From the NCBI GenBank assembly GCA_012934845.2, contig WNNJ02000428.1, positions 53,139 to 117,138 on the forward strand: DNA of 64,000 nucleotides, written 5' to 3'. The stretch is from Pomphorhynchus laevis. Lineage: Eukaryota; Acanthocephala; Palaeacanthocephala; Echinorhynchida; Pomphorhynchidae. The notes under the pieces were generated by a model. The model was not told where the DNA came from, did no database searches, and was given only the letters and a program-made list of their open reading frames with translations. The stretch's first letter is position 1, and the number at the start of each line of letters is the position of its first letter. The translations under genes were made by a program, and so were the position numbers. Positions 22,091-34,756 of this stretch are shown piece by piece.

Positions 22091-24820
22091 TATTGTAAAT
22101 ATTCAAGTATTTACAAAAAATGCTATAAACAATGTATAGGAATCTGATTAGAATAAATTTGCGTTGATAGCATACTTATCACATTTTTCTGTAATTTGAA
22201 TGTTGCTTTAACACTAATGATTTTACTCAAATATCCAAACAGATTTAACCTACTCCAATTCCAATAATGTAATTTATTTAGATGTAAATGAAATTAATAT
22301 TATAGTCAATGTATAACATAAAGATAAATTTTAATAGAATAAAATATAATCAAATTAAATCTATTTTACCTCCTAACATGATAGATAATACAATAATTAC
22401 TTAAAAGATGCAAGTATTACTGAATATGTAATACATTATATGACTTTACACTTAATATTGATAGAATGCTTAAAGTTTAAACACTTTAGATAATTTAGAA
22501 ACAGTAATAATTTGTGATAATTAAAATACTTGCTACTGTTTAAAATTAAACTAAACAAAAAATCATTTTCATAAGCTTACTTTCCTAGGCTTTTAGGCAA
22601 CTAATATATTGTTAAAAGTTAACACTAAAATTGTTAAATTTTAGTGTTAAAGTACTGTATCTATTTGTATAAAGTGTTAAAACTCTTTCTGATGTTTAAA
22701 AATTAAAACATTTTTCAAAAAGCATAAAAAGCATAACATTAGTGCTAAAATTTATATAATCATAAAAAATTATTATTGCATTATAAAGGCGTAAAACGAA
22801 TATGCATATATGCATAACTCAAAAATGAGAGTCAAACTTAAGTTTCATTTTTACATATTGTTATTATTAATCAATTTATCATTTGTTAAACTTATATTTT
22901 ACTTTATGAATAATAATTAAGCACTATAGAATACTTACTTTTTAAAACTAATAAAAGGTAAGCAGAATAGCTTTCATCCATGTAGGAAAGCAACAAAATG
23001 GGGCAAAAATTGAATTTATACTAATAAGCAGTCATCGGGTAAGCCCATCTAGAACACACAATTAATTAGAAATAAGCATGGTCGGTTTATACACATTAGG
23101 ATCCCCAATACTCTTTCTCCATATTAAAAATAAAATACAATAAAAATAAAAAAGTTAATGAATAAAATAAAGATTCAGTATTAAAAATAGTTTTTACATC
23201 AAAGCTAAAATCCCAGCCATAAATAGATTCGATGTAGTTTACGAATTCAAATGTTCTTTGCCTATCGATTATAGCAAAATTGAACGAGCATACGGTAGAA
23301 TGGAATTCAAAATTGCCTAACACGCTCTGGTGAATGCAAACATTATTGAAAACTCAAACAATGTTATGATTCCATAATTTAAAAGCTCCATAACAATAAT
23401 TGTCATAATATTATAGCAAGTAACTTCCCCAGTATAGATTACGCAAAAAGCAATTTAGAATTGTATATTGCTGAGTGAATTTACGTAAAAATAGATACCA
23501 CAAACTCAACTAATACGTAAGATGTTAACCGCTCATTATTTGAAGTAAACTAAATTAACGTATTGTTTTTTTTCGAATAGTCTGTCATAGATTATAGCGG
23601 TAAGCAGAAGTATCGTTAATTAATAAGAAATAATTTATTTATCTTTAAACATGGCTAAATTGACAAGAAGGAATACAATGGCAATAAACAAACTTGAATT
23701 TGTATATGATGAGTATATTCGATATTCACATAAATATCGAGGAAAGACGAATATATTATCGATTCTGAAAAAATATATGGATTTCTAATGACTCTTCAAA
23801 AATCTTGCAACAATCACATAAAAGTGTTATACGTAAACTCAATGCATAAATAACGAAATATCCACAGTTCTGTATAACTAAACGAACTAATATATCAAAC
23901 ATAAACTATACATGTGATTAAAATAATCAATAAATAAAAATAATTATACATAGTTGACTTAAAACTATACCATATAAATCCACGAGTGTACTGTCATTTT
24001 AAAAATATGGATCAACAAAATTCCAGAAGGGGCTGCTTGCAGTATTAATAGTGCAAACTGTTATGAGACATAGGAGTTTTTAAAAATATCCAAACAAGTA
24101 ATTAAAGTTACAAATTAAATAGTCATATTAGTCATTAAGTCCCAAAATTTTTAAACTGTATTGGTGTTTAATGTATTATCTGATGACGTGCTGATTGATT
24201 AACCTCATTGGCAATAGTCAAATATTGATCACTTGAAATTCGATTTTTAACTGTTGTGTTCAGGCTTCCAATGCATGATGTATTACATCTATTTCTGCGC
24301 GTGGCGAATCCAACTTCTTATTTTTTAAACTATGTCGATGCTTCAATATATTATTGATTTTTAGATTTATTTAAAGTGTTTACATTTAAACCACATAAAA
24401 ATGCCAGCTTACTGGTCGACACTGTTACGAAACTGTAGTTTGTAGTCTTGAATGATCATATTGCTGATCTGCATGTATAAGTCTCTCTAAATTTATGATT
24501 ATCATAATTGCTGAGCTTTCAAAATTGAAAATCATCGTGTTTATAACAATTTGGGATTTTTTCTCAAGAACGGAAACATAGGTTCATGTTGTGATCAACC
24601 ACATGAACCTATGGTCAACCACAAGAGGTATTTTAAATATCAAATCGTTCTTGTAAAAGTGGTATGTTTATTTTCAATTTATTTTTTTTGTTGTTTCAAC
24701 AACTTTCGAAAAACTCTTGTAATAATATAGCTTAAGAACACATTTTGAAATTTAAATATTTCCAATTACTTATTATAGAAATATTTTTCAAATCATTATT
24801 TTTATAATTTTTGTGTTTAG
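22090..24820. other. Long AT-rich stretch without recognised genes
   Basis: About 2.7 kb with no array exon, RT motif or long open frame. A 75-codon minus-strand open frame at 23096-23323 was examined and not recognised. A small hairpin, ATAGGTTCATGT with its complement, lies near 24570-24610. The last 60 bases are array intron leading into exon 8. Confidence 0.45.
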
Positions 24821-24886
24821 AAAATTTTATTATACAATATTTGAATCAAACTTATCATTTACTATTTACGGAATCGTTCAAAATTT
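24821..24886 (+). CDS. Array exon 8 (type B, 66 nt)
   Basis: Acceptor GTGTTTAG, donor GTAAGT. KFYYTIFESNLSFTIYGIVQ then N; NLS is a sequon. Position 13 is F rather than L. The preceding intron is about 6.8 kb, the longest but one in the array. Confidence 0.76.
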
Positions 24887-25024
24887 GTAAGTGCTTACAC
24901 ATAAATTATTAATTTCTGAGAATAAAATATATTTGTTTCTAATAAAAATATTATTTTTTATTTATGTAATCATTCATTTGTTTTTGTAAATGCCAGCAAG
25001 TGTTCTTTATTGAATTTATTATTT

Positions 25025-25068
25025 TGTTCAAATCTTCCATTGACTATTTACGGAAGCGTTCCAAATAT
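25025..25068 (+). pseudogene. Truncated array exon (3' part of exon 7 copy)
   Basis: TGTTCAAATCTTCCATTGAC and the next 24 bases equal exon 7 up to its GTAAGT donor, but the 5' 22 bases and the acceptor are replaced by unrelated sequence. It is the left edge of the duplicated block and cannot be spliced in as an internal exon. Confidence 0.75.
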
Positions 25069-25813
25069 GTAAGTTATAAATTATTAATGTCTGAGATTAA
25101 AATATTATATTTGTTTCTTATAAAATATTTTCTATTTCAGTAATTATTCTTTTGCTTTTAAATAATACGTTCAAGTTTTTTATATATTTAATTGTGTATT
25201 TTTTATAATTAAAACTCATTTCAACTAAAAAAGTAATTCGATTTATTAACATAAGTAATCTTAGAGTTAATATTTTTTATAAATTAAAATGAGAGCTTAC
25301 AGATAGACATTATTATATATTATGTTATTGTATATTTAAATGATGTTAGAGATTGAAATGCTGACTCAAGCTCTCTCTCTTTCAGTTATAATTTTTGACA
25401 GTTAATAATTAGCATGTAAAAGCTGAAATCTTCGAAAGACTGCAATTTATATGAAAATTTAATTATTATAGATATTGATTGCTTAGTTCTTTCTTCTAAG
25501 ATGTCAAGACTGTGTTCTATTGCTATACTTTTTTTACTTCGTAATTCCATTAATTTTGTTTTTGTTTCGTAGAGATTACACATTTAGCAATCTTACTCTA
25601 TCCTCGAAGCTGTAATTTTTGCGTATCTCAGCTATACCCTATTTTTGCTTTCTTTTTTAATGAATACAACTATTTTCAAATAATCAAGTTTCTTGTTGAA
25701 TACGATAATTTTACATTAACTGTCCCTGCCCATAATAGGATTTTAGAGTAAGAAAGTGAAATAATGATACAAAAATGGAAAAGTTCAATAATCACTAGCC
25801 ACCTTTGATGCAT
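25025..25813 (+). repeat. Duplicated block, copy 2
   Basis: Near-identical to 17969-18761, ending at the same TTTGATGCAT. The breakpoint inside the exon makes this the derived copy. Only the last 330 bp recur a third time, at 26477-26810. Confidence 0.82.
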
Positions 25814-25879
25814 AAATTCATACTAACAAATTATGAACGTTCAATGTTCGCCTTTTAAATAAAGTAAAAAATAGAAATA

Positions 25880-26060
25880 TCGTCTGGTTGCATCTCAAAA
25901 CTTAGTTGTTAACACATAACAACTAAGAACAACTTAATAAACTGCTATGACATCGCGGATTAATATTAATAAGGCATTATGTAAGAGCAAAACATTTAGT
26001 TTATGACGTAAAAAACTAAGAGAGATTATATATATAAAAGTTGAATTAAATTTTTTTCAG
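25880..26060 (+). pseudogene. Gypsy-like fossil fragment
   Basis: A short piece matching part of the Gypsy-like remnant at 20190-20310 (GTTGTTAACACAT and GTAAGAGCAAAACATTTA are shared). Old and very incomplete. Confidence 0.4.
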
Positions 26061-26129
26061 AAACAAGGTTCTAATTTCTTAATCTGATTACATTTTTAAA
26101 AATATACATACACACCACAACGTGTTCTA

Positions 26130-26440
26130 CCTCAGTTACAACGATCAACGTTATATACAATAATAGAAGCCGCTTACAATCGATTGCCGATCAATCAGAT
26201 CGAGTTTCGAACAGTAAATCAAATCATTTGCGAATGCCCTCTATTCACGCTCACAATATCCGATCCAAAGGGTGAGTGTACGATTTTGTATCGTGATATT
26301 GTTTCTACCAGCGGCATCCTGAGGAAACCTGGACCATTGCCGGGATTTGCGGGCTCCGGCTGTCAACATTCAGTTCCGACTTCCACTGACAACCACGATA
26401 TCAATATAAATTCCAGCCAATAAACACGCGTTACATGCTA
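26130..26440 (+). other. GC-richer open stretch of unknown origin
   Basis: An open frame from 26184 to 26423 (starts MPINQIEFRTVNQIICEC; later ILRKPGPLPGFAGSG) stands out by base composition from the AT-rich surroundings. I do not recognise it. Its position next to a Gypsy-like fragment and between two copies of the duplicated block suggests retroelement debris, not a host gene. Confidence 0.3.
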
Positions 26441-26476
26441 TATGATTGATTATTGATTATGATTATTGGTTTCATC

Positions 26477-26810
26477 AGTCTTTCTTCTAAGATGTCAAGA
26501 CTGTGTTCTATTGATATACTTCTTTTTTGTACTTCGTAATTCCATTAATTTTGTTTTTGTTTCGTATAGATTACACATTTAGCAATCTTACTCTATCCTC
26601 GAAGCCGTAATTTTTGCGTTTCTCAGTTATACCCTATTTTTTGCTGTTCTTTAATAAATACAACTATTTTTAAATAATCAAGTTTCCTGTTGAATACGAT
26701 AATTTTACATTAATTGTCCCTGCCCATGATAAGATTTTAGAGTAAAAAATTGAAATAATGATACAAAAATGGAAAAGTTTAATAATCACTAGTCACCTTT
26801 GATGCATTAT
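26477..26810 (+). repeat. Duplicated block, partial copy 3
   Basis: TCTTTCTTCTAAGATGTCAA through TTTGATGCAT matches the right third of the blocks ending at 18761 and 25813. No exon is included. Confidence 0.75.
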
Positions 26811-28304
26811 GCATTAAAAGATTTACTTGGTTTTTCTGCCAATTTGGAAAATGTGTAAATATTTTTTGTAAAAACTCAATTTTACCTATTTGTAGAATAC
26901 TTATTACAATTCATCTATTAATTTGGTTTGCTGATCAAAGTTATTATCAACATTTAATAGAATCAGTGCTTTTAATAGAATTATAATACATTTATTAGAA
27001 TGTATTATAATATATTGAATATAATGTATTATAATTCATTCTATAATTTTAATACATTTAATAGAATCAGTGTACTAATGCTGTCAAAATATTTTGTATT
27101 TAAAAATTACTTTACATTTCCATGATTTTATGCAAAAAACTGGAAACAAATTTTTAAATTTTAGCATATTTATAATATACATTTTATATGCATTTTTATT
27201 TATTCATATCCAGTTTAAATTTCCAAAACAATCGAATAACTTATTAAATTAATTTCAAACGATTGTTACCATTAAACGTAAAACAAAGTTTTACGTTCTG
27301 CTTTATAATATCTAAATCATATTTATTATTTATTTCAATATTTCAGCTTATATAAATTTATATTATTTATAATTATTTATCTTTATTTTTAATTTATAAA
27401 TAGTATAAAATACGTGAACCCAGTTATCTGATCTGATTCAACTTATTTTTTAATAATAGAATATTTATTTGATTCATTTCATTCTGAAAAAGTTCTTAAT
27501 ATTTGCATAATCGAACTTTTATTAAGGCTTTAACGTTGTCATTGTTTATTTGTTGTTCAGCGGCGGAGACGAATATGAGTAGTGGGTTTACAGTTCAATA
27601 TTGTCTTGCTTATGTTTAATATTCATTTAATTTTATATACTTCAAATTACACGTTCGATCGAGATTTTTTTTATCTCAATCGTATACTGAAAGGCTTCAT
27701 GTTAATGATTTAGAAATTTTTAAATTTAGCTGCTTTTTTAACAATTTAATACGACGATTTTGTTACTTTATTTTGTTCGTAATATTTTTGTATTTTTTGT
27801 ATATTATACCTGAATTTGTTTGCGATTGTTGACGATTATGGTTATGAAAGAGATCAATTTTGAAATGCTAATAAACACAGATTAATTTTAATAATCAAAA
27901 TGCATATATTGTAATTAAATCAAAGCGTTTTGATTTATAAGGTGATCTATTCGAGCGAAAACCTCTGCTCAATTATTTGTTGATTTGCATTGATAAAAAT
28001 ATCGCATGATGGAGATTTTAAATTTCTAATACTATTTACTTAAATTATTATTCTAAACTTGCTTATAACGATATTTTATATATTTTAAAAATTATATCAT
28101 CAGTGAATCGAAATATAATTATATAAAAATATAATTTGTTTAATAATAATAATTAGTGAAATGATTGTTAAATTTTTTATTTTAATGTCATTGTGCTGTT
28201 CATGCTTTTTATTATAAAAATTTAATCAATACAATTGTTTTTTGAATGAGAAATGCAATTTAATATACTATTCACATATTTTAATATACTATTCACATAT
28301 TCGG
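26810..28304. other. AT-rich stretch without recognised genes
   Basis: About 1.5 kb. A plus-orientation Naiad-type end (ACGTGAACCCAGTTATCTGA followed by TCTGATTCAA) lies near 27410-27440. No open frame or exon supported. Confidence 0.45.
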
Positions 28305-29050
28305 AAAAAGATACACATTATTTAGTCTATAATATTTTACATATAATATCTTACATATTTTCTTGTCAAACTCTTTTATTACTTTTGTAAACAGCAATTC
28401 TTCAGATATTATCAATTGAAAATCTTTACTACTTGAACATTATATTGCTCTTGAAAATCATATCGCATCAAAGCAAAAATATCATTTGAATTTAAATGAA
28501 CACGTTTCTATGTTAGGCTTAGAAATAGCTGTCGTAACCTGACAAAGTTGCAGTTCCTTCTATATCATTGTCTTTATAAAATTAAATGTATTTATAATAT
28601 ATCAATAAATTTATAAAATAATATTATTTGAGTATTTTATTATTTAATGACACGGTTGATTTATAGTGTTTTAAAATTGTAATTTTTAATATAAAAATTT
28701 ATTTAATATTTTCTGCTATTGAGAATTTTAATTCAACGACAATTATTTTCCATACTTCGTTTAATTCATAAGTGAATTTTAATTGGTCTTTCATCGTTTT
28801 GTAATTAAAATTTATCTATAATAAAAAGAAATAATTTACTAACATTAATTAGGCTTAGAAATAGCTGTCGTAGCTTGGCAAATTTGCAGTTCCTGCTAAT
28901 AATCGTTTCTATAAAATTTAATGTATTTATAATCTTTCGATAAATTTAAAATAATATTATTTGATTTTTATTATATAATGGCTTAAATTTCTTTTCTTAT
29001 AACTTTATACAATAAAATAAATATCGAATATACTTATACAACTGACGTAT
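28305..29050 (+). repeat. Array unit that has lost its exon
   Basis: 28305-28790 matches 10628-11405 with one inner gap, including TTCTTCAGATATTATCAATT and TTTATAGTGTTTTAAAATTG, the run-up to exon 4. Where the acceptor and exon should come (after AATTTTAATTGGTCTTT), the sequence instead continues with intron normally found downstream. A second partial unit begins at about 28855 (GGCTTAGAAATAGCTGTCGT). No exon remains in either. Confidence 0.7.
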
Positions 29051-29369
29051 ATAACTATACGTATACAACTAACGAGTACCCCAATACGATATGCCACATA
29101 ACTCAACAGAACCGGAAAAGCCAATCAACAACAATATCGACTCTAATACTCACACAATAAGCCAAGGGTGAGTACAATGTTCAATTTGTCGCAGGCTCTT
29201 CGTCGCTCACATTTCCGGAATGGTACGAAAACATGGTTCAATGCCTGGTTGTCGCGGTTCTGGACTTCCTTCTGCCAATATTTTAGACAAGATCAACACG
29301 TTCAGATCTATCAGTGAGCCTGCCGTGGCCATCAGCGAAAACTCCGAGCGCTATTTTTTGAACTAAATT

Positions 29370-31370
29370 TTTATCTGAGAATTTTCGTGTCATCCGTCGT
29401 ATTCCGCTCTGCGCTCGATCAGCCGTTGCCTTAAAGTTCTCTCAGTTTATTAACGCAGTCTTGGAGCAACCTTCAAACGATACGATGGTGGAGGCTACAT
29501 AGCTTTCCCAAAATTGCGCTTCGCGTGCTTTAGCAGAATCAGAGTACGCCTTTTCATCCCTCTCTATCTGCAAAGATTCGAGCTGCATGCGCCCGCTACC
29601 AATTTTCTTCTGAGGGTAGTCTGGAGGAATATTACCGATGCAACATCACAAAGAATAAATCTTCCGTGGATCAACTACGCCGAAAGATTTCTGAAAAAAA
29701 TTGTGAACGGCAACATCCGCGGCGCTGTTCGTTCTGTAACCAGAGACTCGGGCCTCCGTTTTTGAGACGAAAACACAACTACAACTCTACAGGCTAAGCA
29801 TCCCCCAAAAGAATATCTACCAATGGCCCACCTTTGCCGCTTTACCATCTCGATTGCTGCTCTGTTGTTATCGCCGCATCTTTACTGTGTTGTTTACGGT
29901 ATTTCCCGCTCTCACCCGCGGGTGCCTGACGGATTAAGCCCAATACACCTACGAGATCTAACAGAATTTTCTGAAATTTAGGCTGACTGAGCCAAAATTG
30001 GATTACAGTTAAATTTTCAAAATTGCGAGGTGATCACCGAAAGCAGAAATGTGAGCCAAGCTATCGCGTGCAAGCTAACAGGGTGCAAGACTATCACACC
30101 TGAAAACGCACAGATTATGGGTGCATCGCTTGGCGTGCAAGCAAGCATCCACAACGCATTCAGCTGCACAGTGAACGAGCTTTATAACGCCAGAATCCGG
30201 TTGACCGAATTTAGCGCTCACAACGTCTTCATGATTTTGCGTAGCTCAATCAGCTTGCCAGAGATTTGCTTCCTTCTTCGATGTACCCCCTGCAACGGAA
30301 GCGAAATGCTTCAACTTTTCGACAATGAAGTTCGAAGAATATTGAGGGAAATACTCAATGTGCCACTACCCAGCGAAGCCTGAAGGCAAGCGACTTTACC
30401 AATACGTCTTGCAGGTCTCGGTGTTTGCCAGGCAATATAGGCTGCCCTTCCTGCGTTCGATTCATCTATCAATGACACAATGGAACTGAAGAAGAGATTG
30501 CTACGGAACTGTCCGCCGTTAACCCTTCGCCCTTCAGAATCAGACTCGGAAAATACCACAAATCAATGGAACGCGGAGTATCGGACTACCATTCTATCGG
30601 ATCAAATATCTCAAAAACGATGGATTGACGATGGATAGCGTGGCAACGAGTACTTGTTTACGAAACACGGATAACTGAGTCTCGAGCCTGACCCATCGCA
30701 GTAGCAGGGGCGTTCTTTGAAGCAGTGCCGATCACATTTGTCGGTACACGACTTGATGATCGATCTATTTATATCGCCATTGCGTTGATGCTCGGTGCTT
30801 AATGCTTTCAACGCCATCGGTGTATCTGCGGAGTGTCGGTCCCGCGTGTCATAGTGCTCATGCCTTAGACTGCAACAGGATAACTTCTCCTCATCATCGA
30901 CATGTTGCGGTCAGCGAAATTTTGAGAATGACTCTAGCTGCCTCAGGATTGCCCTCCAGACTCGAACTGGCAAGATTATTGCGAGACGATGGCAAACAGC
31001 CCGATGGTGCGACTCTTATGCCATGAAAAGCTGGCCGTATACTCGTTTGGGATTTCACTTGCCCAAAAACCCTCGCCGCCAGTCATTTCGCACATGCTGT
31101 GTCTTCTGCTGGCGCTGTCGCAGCCTACACGGAGTAGCTCAAACGAACCAAATACATCTGCTTGGATGATCGACAGTATTTGTCTTCGCCATCGAAACAC
31201 TTGGCGCGGTCCGCGTTAGCGCATCTGCGTTTTTAGGCAGCTTGGTTCGAGGTTGGGGCGGACAACCGGTGATAAACGCGCATTCAGTTGGTTCATGCAA
31301 CGAATCAGCGCAGCCGTGCATCGAGGGAATGCGGAATCCTTTTTAGAGTCGGCTTCAGATACCTACATAG
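29370..31370 (+). pseudogene. RT-nuclease retroelement with internal deletion
   Basis: Plus-strand, GC-rich relic. In order: VIRRIPLCARSAVALKFSQF (about 29390), GNIRGAVRSVTRDSGL (about 29710), PDGLSPIHLRDLTEF (about 29930), then directly GLQLNFQNCEVITES (about 30000). The RT palm with the catalytic aspartates is missing between these two. It continues with TPENAQIMGASLGVQASIHN and SLPEICFLLRCTPC, a GLGVCQAI block, and near 30950 LPSRLELARLLRDDGKQPDG with VWDFTCPKTLAASH, which fits a PD-(D/E)XK-type nuclease pattern (PD ... D). Many frame breaks. The domain order suggests a non-LTR element with a restriction-like nuclease; class uncertain. Confidence 0.68.
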
Positions 31371-31500
31371 GCAACTACCTTATTATTTAACATTTAATTT
31401 GGATATAATGAAATGGTTTATTTGTTAATAATTTTACTTGAAGTTTATTTTTAAATTATAACACGCATTAAATAATTTTTCATATTCAAATTTTTATTCA

Positions 31501-34500
31501 TCTTCTGTTTCCAGAAGACTTCTTCTTCTTTTTCTTTAGCCTTTTTCCCGTGTGTTGGCGGGGTCGGCTCTCATGGAACGCATCCTCCATTTGCAACGAT
31601 CCGAAGCCAGATCAGGGTGTAGTCCAGCATCTCTTAGATCCTTGTGCAGCGTGTCAGACCATCGCTGTCTTGGTCGTCCTTTGGGGCGTTTGCCTTTAAA
31701 GTCTATTTTCAAGCCTGCCTTTGCGATGGAACCGTCATGTGCCCGTAGAGTGTGGCCAAACCAGCGGAGACGGGCTTCTAGCATTTTCTTACGGATAGGC
31801 ATCACACCGTATCGTCGGTAAATATCATCATTGCGAACCCGATTTAGGAGACTAAAACCGCTTGTCCATCGAAGCATCTTCGTCTCCATGACAGCGAGAC
31901 GACGTTCCGCTATCTTTGTGATAGGCCAGCATTCTGCTCCATAAAGAGCAATGGGACGAATAACGCTTCGATATATCTTTGACTTTATGCTATCCTTCAT
32001 TTTGCGGTCGCACATTATGCCAGTTGTAGCACGCCACTTCATCCATGTAGCATTGATTCTGGCAGTTATTTCGTTGTTCAATTCGCCATCAGCTGAGAGC
32101 ACCGATCCTAGATATTTGAAATTTTCGGTCCGTGGAAGGTCTGTTCCGTTGATATTGATCGTGCCCGTATCGTTTGTATTGGTCGTCAAGTACTCAGTCT
32201 TCCTAGTGTTTAGCCGCAGGCCATGTTGTGTTAATCTGTCATTCCAAAGCTTGACTAACTGCGTGAGGTCGGTCTTATTGACGGAAGCTAGTAAGACGTC
32301 GTCCGCATATAGTACGGTATAAGGTGCTTGACGCTGAATGTCGCTCGTTAAGGTATCCATGACCAGAATAAACAGAAGTGGCGAAAGCACGCTTCCTTGG
32401 TGGACGCCGACGGAAATACGAAATGGTTTTGATACTCCAGCTGTGCATCGTACTCTGCTTCTTGGGCCGATGTAGAGCAGCTTGACCCACTCAACCAGAT
32501 GCTCTGGGATTTGATGTTGGCGTAGCGCATGCCAGATAAGCTCATGTGGAACGCGATCGAAAGCTTTCTCTAAGTCGAGGAATGCTATGTGAAGAGGTGT
32601 GTCTTTTTCCCGATATTTTTCGATCAGCAGCCGCGCGGCATGTATGGCGTCGGTGGTGCCACATCCCTTGACGAAACCAGCCTGATTGATTGTACAATTT
32701 GCGATTTTGCGTATACGCTGGTCAAGAATTCGCTCGAATACCTTCATAGTATGAGATAGCAATCTGATAGGGCGGTAGTTTGAACATTCAGCTGGATTTC
32801 CTTTCTTTTTCCAAATTGGTACCGTGGTGCTATATTGCCAATCAGTCGGTGTTGTGTGTTCTTCGATGATTTTGTTAAAGAGTTTCGCTAACCAAGGTGC
32901 TGGGTTCCAGCACTTGGATTTCCATAGCTCGGCTGAGATGTCATCTGGGCCTGCTGTTTTTCCCTTCTTTGTCCTCTTTAACGCTTCATCAACTTCCTCC
33001 GTGCTAATTGGGAGTAATGGACCGAGTACTGTTTGGGCTTGTGAGATTGGGGGGTGAGTGAACTCTTCAGTACATACTTCCTCAAAATACTCACGCCATC
33101 TTTCTAAAACTTCTGGTCGACCTACGATTTGTTCGCCGTTTTTATCATTAACGCAGTGGAACTTTTCGATGTCCTGAGTTTGTTTGTGGCGGAGCTTGAG
33201 AAGTCGGAAAAGGTCGCGTTCGCCGTCTCGAGTATCCAGCTTCTTGTACACTTCCTCATAATGGATGGCTCGTGCGGACGCCACGGCTTTCTTCGCTTTA
33301 CGCTTGGCTTCGTGATACTTCTGCCAATTTACATGGGTCTTATCATCGAGGAATACGTGATATTGTCGCTTCTTTTCAAGCACCCTCATTTTCACCTCAT
33401 CTGTCCAAAGCCAAGTATCAAAATTGATGTAGCGTCTTCCGGGCTTGGTGGATCCAATTGTCTTTTTGGCGGCGATGTGGATAATATCTTTGACTCTGTT
33501 CCATGTGTTCTCGACGTCTGTTACGTCAGGCAATTGTATGCGATGTATCATTTCAGACTCCTTCTCGTGGAATCGCCACCACTTGATGCGTGATGGGCCG
33601 GTACGCTTTTCCTGATGTTGTTTGGGTGGTTTAATATTCAAAACTGCGATTACGGGACGATGCTGTGCTGCTGTTGTCTCATAAGGTATGACCTTTACGT
33701 CATGTACAGTGGACATTTGTTTGCGCCGTACAAGAATGAAGTCAATCTGCGATTTGTTTACTCCACTGTAGTATGTTGGAAGCTGTGTGGGCCGCTTTAT
33801 GAACCATGTATTGGTGATGATGAGGTCGTGGGAGTCTGAGAAGTCGACAATGCGCTCGCCATCTTTGTTTCTCTGACCGTATCCATTTCCACCATGGCAC
33901 TGATTTCCTTCGGCCCGTTGGCCAACATGACCGTTGAGATCTCCTGCGATTATTAGATAATCTTCAGCGGGAATTTTGCGTGTGTTGCTGTCCAGCATCT
34001 CCCAAAATGTATCTTTCGCTGATTCGCTTTGTCCTGTCTGTGGTGCATAAGCAGAGAAAATGTGAATTGTTCGCTCCATGGTAACGATGGATATCTTCAT
34101 TAGCCGGTCGTCGTAACGATTCACCTCCTTTACAGCATCACGGAACTGCTCGGAGATAGCTATACCAACCCCATTTCGTGTTCGAGTGTTACCGTTGTAA
34201 AAAAGTTTGTAACCGTTATTGCCGCGTTCGCGCTCCAAGTCATAGGCTTTTGCACCACTTTATTTCGTCTCTTGTAATGTACATACGTCGATTTTCCTTC
34301 TTCGCAGCATCATCGCTAGTTCTTCGGTCCTACTAGTAAGTGTGCCGATGTTTAGAGATGCTACGCGCATCTTTTCGTGAGCTTTATTTGTGTTTTTATA
34401 ACACTGGACTGGATTACTTAAATCCCGGCGTCGTCCATGCGTCGGGAACCCTCGCGTATTTATCAGTAAAACCGGGCCTCGTCTTACCGCGTCGAATTAA

Positions 34501-34756
34501 GTGGACGCCTTATCTATGTTTCGTGTTTGCATTTTTAGGTGTGTTCCATTTTTCTTTGATAACGACTTATTTGTTTTTGTGACTGGCTTGTCGCAGAGCC
34601 TATCGTCAACCACAGTTATAAGCGGTGGGCCTAACCGGTACTAATCCAATAGTGTAACTTGTCCGGTAACAAGTGGCAGATCCTTATTTAATGGCGGGAT
34701 CGACTCGCCATATCATAGCGTTAAGACGTTTTATTCGTCTTCTGTTTCCAGAAGAC
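31501..34756 (-). mobile_element. RTE-clade LINE with 19-bp target-site duplication
   Basis: The element occupies 31520-34737 on the minus strand and is flanked on both sides by the identical 19-mer TCTTCTGTTTCCAGAAGAC (31501-31519 and 34738-34756). The flanking sequence is array intron: unbroken relatives with TTCGTCTTCTGTTTCAAATA occur near 6330 and 15890. The 3' end in element sense finishes in AAAGAAAAAGAAGAAGAAGT, a short A-rich simple repeat typical of RTE elements. A 5' untranslated region of about 365 bp precedes the ORF. The perfect target duplication and nearly intact ORF indicate a young insertion. Confidence 0.92.
31536..34371 (-). pseudogene. RTE endonuclease-reverse transcriptase
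   Basis: Single polyprotein of about 945 codons. The natural start is the ATG at 34369-34371 (MRVASLNIGTLTSRTEE). An extra base near 34320 and a TAA at 34260-34262, where the family has the W of ETKW, separate it from the rest. From ATG 34238 the frame is open for 900 codons. APE endonuclease: NGVGIAISEQFRD, IFSAYAPQTG, IIAGDLNGHVG, QIDFILVRR, AAQHRPV. RT: KKGKTAGPDDISAELWK, NYRPIRLLS, FLDLEKAFDRVPHELIW, GVHQGSVLSPLLF, VLYADDVLLA (catalytic YADD intact), KTEYL, FKYLGSVLSADG. The C-terminal part has LRWFGHTLRA and KGRPRQRW. It resembles RTE elements common in nematodes and other invertebrates. Confidence 0.92.

Noticed and set aside
23096-23323. 75-codon minus-strand frame
   Set aside because: AT-rich, no domain, no relative in the window; indistinguishable from chance.
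31552-34582. Plus-strand open frames opposite the RTE gene
   Set aside because: They are antisense to a confidently identified LINE ORF and have no recognisable domains.
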